Below, in pieces: positions 6,320 to 10,865 of a stretch of DNA of 10,865 bases. The translations under genes were made by a program, and so were the position numbers. The stretch's first letter is position 1. Every line of letters begins with the position of its first letter. The stretch is from DASWHD01 sp036393335 (lineage in GTDB: Bacteria; CG2-30-53-67; CG2-30-70-394): the NCBI GenBank assembly GCA_036393335.1, contig DASWHD010000050.1:1-10865 (forward strand), given 5' to 3'. The notes below the pieces were generated by a model, which was not told the origin of the DNA, ran no database searches, and saw only the letters and a list, made by a program, of their open reading frames with translations.

Positions 6320-7987
6320 TCAGAAGTGGTACAGCAGCCGCGAATAGACCTGGTCGTTGTTGGTGAACTTGGAGATGGTGGCGGTCTCCAGCAACGAGGC
6401 GTCGCGGTCGCCCTGGAAGAGGTTGACGCCCGCCGCCACATCGAGGGCGTCGTCAATCTCGTACGCGGCCTCCAGATTGAGAAAATAGTCGCCGTCATCC
6501 AGGAAATAGAGGGTCGATATCCTGAGGTGGACCCGGTCGTCGAAGAAGTCACGCCGCAGGGCGGCGGTGATACCGGAACGCACCCGCTCGGTGATGATGT
6601 CCGAGTCGTGGCGCAGCAGGACCTGTTGTAGGAACTGGAGGTTCGCGTAGACCTTGCGCGGCAGGGTTCGGTCGACACCGACCACGTAATTCAGGACCGG
6701 CCGGTCGGCGCGGGTCAGGTTCTCGCGGTAAAAGACGCGCTCGAAGGTGAGGGCCGCCTCGCCGCGGATCGAGGAGCGCCCGGCAAGGGTCTCGAAGTCG
6801 GCCCCGAGGATCCACTGGCGCTCGAACTCTTGCTGGAAGATGTGGCGCAGCCGCGCCAGGTCCGAGACCTCGGCCTCTTCCAGGAAGCGGCGCGTATCCT
6901 CGTCGCGCAGGTCGAAGCGACGCAGCACGCCGAGGTCGAGGGAGAACGAGGGCAAGTCGTCGTAGGTGTAGAAGGCCGACAGCGAGTAGTCGAAACGGCC
7001 GGTCTTGGAGGTCCAGCGCGCGCCCAGCTCGCCGTTGTAGCCCTTCTCCTCCGGCTCATCGATGCGGAAGATCGACTCGCCGGAGTAGGTCACCCGCGAA
7101 CCGCGCAGGTCCTCGGTGAGCTTGTTGAAGACCCGCTCCCACTCCTTCGGCAAGAACCCCGGCTGGAGGGCGGCGAAGTCGCCGCCGATCAGGTCGAACT
7201 CGTCGGGCTCGAAGAACGGGATGTAGATCAGGTCCAAGTCGTTGCGTTGCCAGGCGCGCCGCACCCGCACCATGGGGATGGGGATCTTGCGATCGTCGGC
7301 GCTGATGGTGACGATCTCGCGTAGGTCCTGGGGGTTGAGGTTGTCGGTGGGGTTGATGGCGTCGGCCCGGCCCCAGCTCACGATCTGCTGGCCGAGACGG
7401 ATGTCGTACGGGCCGGCACGGTGGTCGACGTAGCCCTCGTAGAGCTTGGCCTCCCAGTCCCAGCGGGTCTTGTAGCCGGTGCGCATCTGGTGGAGGGCCT
7501 TGGCGGAGAGGCGCATGGCAGTGACGTCGGACCACCGCAGGTCAACCCCGGGGCGCAACTCGGTGCGCCAGTCGAAGTAGTCCTCGAACCGGTTGTCGCG
7601 GTTGGTGTCGACCGCGATCTTGGTGACGAACCGCCCGAATACGGAGGCATTGCCGCTGCCACCGATCCCTGCGGCTGCGGCGGTCGGGCCGCCGGAGGCC
7701 GCGAACTCGTCGAACTCGTCACCGGCCCCGGTGTCGATGGTGATGACCGCCGGCTCGCCCTGTACGGCGGGCTGGTGGCGCAGCTCGAGCCACTGCCGCA
7801 ACAACCCGTGAAGCTCCGCGCCTTCGGCGCGGGCGATCTGGGCGCGCAGGGCCTGCTCGTCCGCCGCACCCCGGGCGTGGACCGGCACGAGGCAGAGGCA
7901 CATGGCGAGTAACGCCACCCGCCCCACCCCGGAACCGTTTCCTCCCCGGCTGCGCAAACCACCTTCCTCGCGCTCGTCACGCTCCAT
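6320..7987 (-). CDS. DUF1302-like outer-membrane beta-barrel protein
   Basis: A 555-residue predicted outer-membrane protein. An N-terminal signal is seen: basic residues to R23, hydrophobic VALLAMCLCLVPV (24-36), then HARGAA, with cleavage near residue 38-42. A helical stretch follows (43-70), then a low-complexity linker (about 95-115) and a long run of alternating strands. LGQQIVSWGRADAINPTDNL (198-217) is the signature segment of DUF1302-like proteins, and the chain ends in Leu-Tyr-His-Phe, the terminal aromatic typical of BamA-assembled barrels. The ATG at 7987 is my choice; further upstream the same frame stays open but only shadows the preceding gene. A GTG at codon 21, with GGAGG about 13 bases before it, is an alternative. 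It starts 23 bases after the LolA-like gene, so the two are probably co-transcribed. Families of this kind sit beside LolA-like and RND/MMPL genes in envelope lipid export loci. The substrate is unknown. Confidence 0.8.
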   Translation of the reverse strand: MERDEREEGGLRSRGGNGSGVGRVALLAMCLCLVPVHARGAADEQALRAQIARAEGAELHGLLRQWLELRHQPAVQGEPAVITIDTGAGDEFDEFAASGGPTAAAAGIGGSGNASVFGRFVTKIAVDTNRDNRFEDYFDWRTELRPGVDLRWSDVTAMRLSAKALHQMRTGYKTRWDWEAKLYEGYVDHRAGPYDIRLGQQIVSWGRADAINPTDNLNPQDLREIVTISADDRKIPIPMVRVRRAWQRNDLDLIYIPFFEPDEFDLIGGDFAALQPGFLPKEWERVFNKLTEDLRGSRVTYSGESIFRIDEPEEKGYNGELGARWTSKTGRFDYSLSAFYTYDDLPSFSLDLGVLRRFDLRDEDTRRFLEEAEVSDLARLRHIFQQEFERQWILGADFETLAGRSSIRGEAALTFERVFYRENLTRADRPVLNYVVGVDRTLPRKVYANLQFLQQVLLRHDSDIITERVRSGITAALRRDFFDDRVHLRISTLYFLDDGDYFLNLEAAYEIDDALDVAAGVNLFQGDRDASLLETATISKFTNNDQVYSRLLYHF

Positions 7988-8010
7988 CGGACACGGCGAG
8001 CGCCGCGGGT

Positions 8011-8796
8011 TTATCCCCGCTCCAGGGACTGGCGCGTGAACAGCTCGTCCGGTAGCGGCTTGTGGTACTCCACCTTGACGATGTCCAGCAGCGTCTTGTG
8101 TTCCTTCTGGACGTTGGTCATCACCGCCTGGGTGGCGGTCCAGATGCCATCGATCTTTTCCAGCTTCCGCACATTGAGCTCCTTGAGGAGCTTGCCTTCG
8201 CGGTCGTAGTACTCGCCGCGCACCGCCACGAAGATGTCCTTGCGCACCCAGGTCACCACCTTGGAATACGTCGCGGTCTCCGGGGCCTTGGAGCGCGACT
8301 CGATGCGGTAACACGGCGCGCCACCCACCTCTTCCTCACCGACCAGGACGTGGACGTCCTCGCCGGTCTCCCGACTCTGGAAGTCCTCGTACGAGAAGTC
8401 GGTGCCCAGAAAGCTGTTGCTCTTCTCCGAGCTGGAGATGCGGCGCGTCCGGTGCAGCGCCGGCAGATAGATGAACTGGTCGTCCTCGACGCCCGGCGGG
8501 TGATCGATGGTCAGGAGGCTGGTGCCCTTGACGTCATCCGGGTAGAGAAACCGGACCAGGTAACATTGCCGCCCTTCCACTCCCTTCTTCATGGCGGTGA
8601 CGGAGCGCTCGCGCTTCTCGCCACGCTTGTTGACCAGCAACATCCGCAGGGTGAACTCCACCTGGTCGACCTTGGCGTTGGTCTTCACCTTGTCGATGAT
8701 CTGATCGGCGGTGAGGCTGGCCGCCGCCGGCGGTCCGCCCGTCGCCAGGGCCACCGCCAGGCCGAGACACCCAATCCACTTCTTCATCTGCGCCAT
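8011..8796 (-). CDS. LolA-like outer-membrane lipoprotein-sorting protein (PF17131 type)
   Basis: A 261-residue periplasmic protein with a signal peptide: MAQMKK, hydrophobic core WIGCLGLAVALA, and a likely signal-peptidase I cut after AAA (27) before SLTADQ. The mature part matches the LolA-like family of open beta-barrels that bind lipids or lipid anchors. Seen are VRFLYPDDVKGTSLLTID (81-98), DDQFIYLPALHRTRRISSS (105-123) and SFLGTDFSYEDF (128-139), the three strongest family motifs. It is not classical LolA (about 180 residues mature, lacking the RRISSS motif). The ATG at 8796 is chosen over the one three codons later because GGAG lies 7 bases before it. It forms a pair with the downstream outer-membrane barrel gene. 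The RND/MMPL transporter commonly linked to this family is not in the window. The cargo is not known. Confidence 0.88.
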   Translation of the reverse strand: MAQMKKWIGCLGLAVALATGGPPAAASLTADQIIDKVKTNAKVDQVEFTLRMLLVNKRGEKRERSVTAMKKGVEGRQCYLVRFLYPDDVKGTSLLTIDHPPGVEDDQFIYLPALHRTRRISSSEKSNSFLGTDFSYEDFQSRETGEDVHVLVGEEEVGGAPCYRIESRSKAPETATYSKVVTWVRKDIFVAVRGEYYDREGKLLKELNVRKLEKIDGIWTATQAVMTNVQKEHKTLLDIVKVEYHKPLPDELFTRQSLERG

Positions 8797-8803
8797 CCTT
8801 TCA

Positions 8804-8807
8804 CTCC
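8804..8807 (-). promoter_or_regulatory. Shine-Dalgarno of the LolA-like gene
   Basis: GGAG on the minus strand, 7 bases before the ATG at 8796. It favours the MAQMKKW start over the internal ATG at 8787. Confidence 0.6.
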
Positions 8808-8829
8808 AGCCACACCATGGGCGAGGCAT

Positions 8830-8862
8830 CGGAGTCGGGGTTAGGGGGTCCGGAGTCAGGGG
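8830..8862. repeat. Short direct repeat CGGAGTCRGGG
   Basis: CGGAGTCGGGG at 8830-8840 and CGGAGTCAGGG at 8851-8861, a 21-base period (three heptamers), with TTAGGGGG between. It reads on the minus strand as a CCCCTGACTCC / CCCCTAACCCC word repeat. It lies upstream of the LolA-like gene. No gene is seen in 8797-8991. Confidence 0.45.
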
Positions 8863-8906
8863 ATAGATCGCCGCTGACGCGGCCAGCATATCCTCTGTGC
8901 GTGGCT

Positions 8907-8956
8907 GGCGGAAAACTCTCCGCCTGACGAGGCTCCATACTGCCGGCCCGCGGGCC
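8907..8956 (-). terminator. Possible hairpins after the peroxiredoxin gene
   Basis: On the minus strand, 36 bases past the peroxiredoxin stop, comes the palindrome GGCCCGCGGGCC (8945-8956). Further on is GGCGGA / TCCGCC (8907-8912 with 8919-8924) with a loop containing four U. Neither is followed by a U-run, so termination is only possible. Confidence 0.3.
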
Positions 8957-8991
8957 TGATCGTTGCCATACGCCAGTCTCTGCCACCAGTG

Positions 8992-9438
8992 CTACCCGAG
9001 GTCGGCCAGGACCTTTTCTGCGTGACCGTCCACCTTGACGTTGGGATACGCCCTGAGCAGCTCGCCCTGCTCATCGAAAACAAATGTCGAGCGAATGACC
9101 TTGCTCTTTCCCGGCGCCCTCTCCGCAAGAGCCCCCAACGCGCCGAGGAGCTTGTGCTGCGGATCGCTGAGCAGGGGTACCCGGAAACCGTACTTCGCCT
9201 TGAACTTGGCCTGGGCGGCCACCGAATCTGCACTGAGCCCGAGGACGACCGTCCCCTTCTTGGCAAACGCCTCGGCGTGGTTGCCGAAGGCCGTCGCCTC
9301 ACGGGTTCAGCCAGGGGTGGACGCCTTGGTGTAGACGAAGATCACCGCCTTCTTGCCCTTCAGGTCCTGGGTACGGACCGTGCAGTCCGCGTCGTCCTGC
9401 AGGGCAAAGGCGGGCATGGCCGCGCCGATCTCTAACAT
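8992..9438 (-). CDS. bcp: Bcp/PrxQ-type peroxiredoxin with in-frame TGA at the catalytic Cys: candidate selenoprotein
   Basis: A peroxiredoxin reduces hydrogen peroxide and organic peroxides in the cytoplasm. Read from the ATG at 9438 (AAGGAG 9 bases upstream) to the TAG at 8992, the frame gives 148 residues, the normal Bcp length. Its only interruption is a TGA at codon 44 (9309-9307). Before it: MLEIGAAMPAFALQDD, LKGKKAVIFVY (26-36) and KASTPG (38-43). After it: TREATAF (45-51), VVLGLSADS (64-72), YGFRVPLLSDP (83-93), the conserved Arg in VIRSTFVFDEQG (R116) and VKVDGHAEKVLADL. Codon 44 aligns with the peroxidatic Cys45 of E. coli Bcp (TPGCT). I infer that UGA encodes selenocysteine. The resolving Cys position is Thr49, and the only Cys is C19, so a one-Sec mechanism with an external thiol is likely. 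Alternatives are a nonsense mutation or a base error. Without Sec, translation ends at 43 residues; the 76-residue piece from the GTG at 9222 is not a real gene. Confidence 0.85.
9273..9303 (-). other. Candidate SECIS region downstream of the UGA
   Basis: Counting the U of UGA as 1, CGGC (17-20) can pair with GCCG (34-37), CGUG (7-10) with CACG (31-34), and GCC (19-21) with GGC (25-27) around a UUC loop. These put a hairpin apex 22-27 bases downstream, where bacterial SECIS loops lie. The pairings compete, and none clearly shows the conserved loop G, so this is a location to test rather than a recognised element. Confidence 0.35.
9307..9309 (-). other. In-frame UGA, proposed selenocysteine codon
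   Basis: The complement of TCA at 9307-9309. It falls in T-P-G-X-T of the peroxiredoxin, where the family has its peroxidatic Cys (TGC/TGT). The flanking codons stay in frame and in family alignment on both sides. Confidence 0.75.
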
Positions 9439-9447
9439 GGTCGTGGT

Positions 9448-9453
9448 CTCCTT
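9448..9453 (-). promoter_or_regulatory. Shine-Dalgarno of the peroxiredoxin gene
   Basis: AAGGAG on the minus strand, 9 bases before the ATG at 9438. It supports a functional start upstream of the TGA and argues against a decayed gene. Confidence 0.7.
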
Positions 9454-9540
9454 TCACTGCGCATCGTTACCAAACGGCCGTGCCCCGCTGGCCGGCCGAG
9501 GCTGTCGCCGCGACCACCGCCAGACCCGAGGGGCATGGGT

Positions 9541-9804
9541 TCACGAGGACACGGTCTCCACCTGGACCTGGACGGAGCCACACTTGGGACAGCGGCGCGC
9601 GTACCGACCCGCGCGGCCGCGCCAATGGCACTCGAGGCAACGCATCTCCACCATGTGCTTGGCGATCCCCTTGCGCAGCCGGTAGCGGCGGTACTTGCCC
9701 ACCCCAATGATGGCGATCGCCGCCAGCGCCCCGGCCGCGAGGACCTCCCGCAGGGTCATCTGCCCCACCGGCAGCTCTAGGAATCTCTGAAGGTCTTCCA
9801 ACAC
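9541..9804 (-). CDS. Small membrane-anchored zinc-ribbon protein, unknown function
   Basis: An 87-residue protein when started at the GTG at 9804, which has AGGGA 10 bases upstream. An in-frame TTG at 9840 would add 12 residues and an ATG at 9759 would remove 15, so the start is uncertain. It has one predicted membrane helix (VLAAGALAAIAIIGVG, about 21-36) followed by a very basic stretch (KYRRYRLRK, 37-45), which by the positive-inside rule puts the C-terminus in the cytoplasm. The C-terminal domain holds CLEC (56-59) and CPKC (72-75), two CxxC knuckles 12 residues apart, as in rubredoxin-like zinc ribbons. The family is not recognised. It lies between recO and the peroxiredoxin on the same strand, 128 bases after recO and 102 before the peroxiredoxin, so co-transcription is uncertain. 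Roles such as redox/metal sensing or membrane scaffolding would be guesses. Confidence 0.7.
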   Translation of the reverse strand: MLEDLQRFLELPVGQMTLREVLAAGALAAIAIIGVGKYRRYRLRKGIAKHMVEMRCLECHWRGRAGRYARRCPKCGSVQVQVETVSS

Positions 9805-9892
9805 CGCGCCACCGTCCCTGCGGTTCCGTTGCGAGGACAAACTTCTGTGCCGTTAATGGTAAGACAGGCCCGCCCCATGGCTCAACGATCAA

Positions 9893-9920
9893 GCCGGCGC
9901 CCCTGCACGTGGGCGCCGGT
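9893..9920 (-). terminator. Strong hairpin after recO
   Basis: CCGGCGCCC (9894-9902) pairs with GGGCGCCGG (9911-9919), extended by a G-U pair, with an 8-base loop. It lies 12 bases past the recO stop on the minus strand. No U-run follows (CUUGAUCG), so it may end or stabilise the recO transcript without being a canonical intrinsic terminator. Confidence 0.55.
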
Positions 9921-9932
9921 GCGGAACACGAG

Positions 9933-10679
9933 CTACCGCTCGGGCGCGACGATCTCCGCAAAGAACGGCACGCTCTTCAATCGCCGGCGGGTGTGCGCCT
10001 CGATGCGGCCGGCCAGCCACTCGCTGGCGCGCAGCTCCTCGTCGCGGGTGAGGCGCAGTCGATCCCCTGGCCGCCGTGCCAGATGGGCGAGGGACTTGAG
10101 GAGCCCTACGGGGAAGGGTCGTCCGCGGCCGCTGGCACAATGCCCGCACCACAGGGCGTGCCCTTCGCCGGAGATCTCCCTGACCTCCACCTCCCAGGTC
10201 CGGCCGCAGTGCTCGCACCGCTCGGTGCCGCCCCACAGACCGGCGGCGGCGAGGGCCGCCAGCAGATAGAGGACGATCCCACGGCTACGGTCGCCGCCAC
10301 CGTGCAGCGCATCCAGTGCCCGACACACCGCGGCAAAGAGATCGGGCTCCGGGTTGTCGTCGTGGCCCAGGTGGTCGGCCACCTCGAGGATCAGCTCCAG
10401 ACTGGCAAAGCCCGCCAGGTCCCCATGGAGACCCTGGTGATCGCGCAGCACCGTCGCGTCGCGCAGGGTACCGAGCTCCGCATGGGGTCCACGGTGGTAG
10501 GTGACCTCCAGGTAGTTGGCGATCGCCAGCCGCGACGCGAGGGCGCCGCGCGGCGACCGGGCGCTGCGCGCCACCAGCCCGAGCCGTCCCCGTGCCCGGC
10601 TCAGGGTATGGACGATCCGGTCCCGTTCCCGGAAAGGGGTCAGTCGCAATACCACGACCTCATCGCGATAGATCGCCAT
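9933..10679 (-). CDS. recO: DNA repair protein RecO with zinc-binding site
   Basis: A 248-residue recombination mediator. RecO, with RecR, loads RecA on SSB-coated single-stranded DNA at gaps and anneals complementary strands. The N-terminal OB-fold is seen in DEVVVLRLTPFRERDRIVHT (6-25), followed by RGRLGLVARSARSPRG (30-45), the family's most typical stretch. A helical C-terminal domain holds a zinc site of four Cys: CEHC (155-158) and CGHC (178-181). Zinc Cys are present in many bacterial RecO proteins but absent in E. coli RecO, which hints that the host is not an enterobacterium-like gammaproteobacterium. The ATG at 10679 has GGAGG (10684-10688) 4 bases upstream and starts at the usual MAIYRDE-type position; a longer in-frame extension through hairpin DNA is rejected. 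Era, often next to recO, is not visible in the 186 bases upstream. Confidence 0.92.
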   Translation of the reverse strand: MAIYRDEVVVLRLTPFRERDRIVHTLSRARGRLGLVARSARSPRGALASRLAIANYLEVTYHRGPHAELGTLRDATVLRDHQGLHGDLAGFASLELILEVADHLGHDDNPEPDLFAAVCRALDALHGGGDRSRGIVLYLLAALAAAGLWGGTERCEHCGRTWEVEVREISGEGHALWCGHCASGRGRPFPVGLLKSLAHLARRPGDRLRLTRDEELRASEWLAGRIEAHTRRRLKSVPFFAEIVAPER

Positions 10680-10688
10680 CACGCCTCC

Positions 10689-10728
10689 GGGCCGCTGTTG
10701 TAGCGACAACGGCCCCTGGGCACCAGGG
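10689..10728. other. Two adjacent hairpins abutting the recO ribosome-binding site
   Basis: GGGCCG and TTGT (10689-10701, 3-base bulge) pair with ACAA and CGGCCC (10706-10715). Next, CCCTGG (10714-10719) pairs with CCAGGG (10723-10728) around a 3-base loop. The first stem begins one base beyond the recO GGAGG, so it could influence translation of recO. The stems share bases 10714-10715, so both cannot be complete at once. Confidence 0.5.
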
Positions 10729-10765
10729 CAGCCCACTCATGGGACCCTCCAGGAATGCAGCGCGT

Positions 10766-10822
10766 AGACCGTAGGTCGCGGGACGCGACCTACGGTCTGA
10801 TGGCGGGCGCGAGCCCGCCATC
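10766..10822. repeat. Two abutting perfect palindromic hairpins (REP-like)
   Basis: AGACCGTAGGTCGCG (10766-10780) pairs perfectly over 15 bp with 10784-10798 around the loop GGA. GATGGCGGGC (10799-10808) pairs perfectly over 10 bp with 10813-10822 around a GCGA tetraloop (GNRA class). They abut with no spacer. The GTAGGTCGCG head resembles the GTAGGAGCGACC REP units at 651. They may end transcripts from a gene beyond the right edge. No gene is seen in 10680-10865. Confidence 0.75.
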
Positions 10823-10865
10823 CACGGGGGGTGAAGCTACCCGGACCCGTGGCGGGTGGCGAGGC

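Noticed and set aside
7988..8314. N-terminal extension of the outer-membrane barrel protein upstream of 7987
   Set aside because: The extra 109 codons overlap the LolA-like gene out of frame and would bury the signal peptide inside the protein.
8062..8844. Plus-strand open frame opposite the LolA-like gene
   Set aside because: Mirror of a recognised gene; no ribosome-binding site or domain. The same holds for the plus-strand frames at 9909-10703, 7421-7912 and 1171-1842.
8992..9222. Separate 76-residue gene starting at GTG 9222
   Set aside because: It is only the C-terminal half of the peroxiredoxin; the frame continues upstream through the TGA to a proper start at 9438.
9307..9309. Simple pseudogene by nonsense mutation in the peroxiredoxin
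   Set aside because: Possible, but the stop is at the one codon where UGA-for-Cys recoding is expected, the stop is TGA rather than TAA or TAG, and no other lesion is present. Kept as the alternative, not the main call.

Overview
The window is GC-rich DNA from a diderm bacterium. LPS genes (lpxB, hldE), an outer-membrane beta-barrel gene and a LolA-like periplasmic protein gene prove an outer membrane. The gene set (fused HldE, plant-type GCS2 glutamate-cysteine ligase, RecO with a four-Cys zinc site, PduO-type cobalamin adenosyltransferase, a candidate selenoprotein) and the repeat-rich spacers suggest a deltaproteobacterium-like or related environmental lineage. Gene content alone does not settle the phylum.

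Layout. Position 2-418 (+) holds the 3' end of a PduO-type cob(I)alamin adenosyltransferase. It converges on a train of nine minus-strand genes. Read in transcription order from the right edge these are: recO, a small membrane-anchored zinc-ribbon protein, a Bcp/PrxQ-type peroxiredoxin, a LolA-like outer-membrane lipoprotein-sorting protein, a DUF1302-like outer-membrane beta-barrel protein, hldE, a DUF2461 protein, lpxB and gshA. The convergent spacer 419-768 is filled with REP-like GTAGGAGC hairpins. Most other spacers carry a different family of short repeats.

Main point. The peroxiredoxin reading frame (9438 down to 8992) is intact and of normal length except for one in-frame TGA. That TGA is exactly the codon of the peroxidatic cysteine of the Bcp/PrxQ family: the motif reads K-A-S-T-P-G-(TGA)-T-R-E-A. 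A random nonsense mutation or read error is unlikely to hit just this codon, so I read the gene as a selenocysteine peroxiredoxin. Ordinary gene calling would truncate it or call it broken. The usual resolving Cys five residues later is Thr, so it would work as a one-selenocysteine enzyme that needs an external thiol. I see local hairpins after the UGA, but no unmistakable SECIS by eye.

How the genes work together. lpxB (lipid A disaccharide) and hldE (ADP-heptose for the LPS core) form an LPS group with DUF2461 between them. The LolA-like and beta-barrel genes are 23 bases apart and form an envelope pair. The usual RND/MMPL partner of such pairs is not in the window. The peroxiredoxin and gshA (first step of glutathione synthesis) both serve thiol/peroxide defence. 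Spacers carry convergent REP pairs, a 17-bp inverted repeat, CACCAAGG repeats that bracket DUF2461, a heptameric repeat tract directly upstream of hldE, and four consecutive hairpins upstream of recO. No tRNA, rRNA, CRISPR array or transposase gene was seen.
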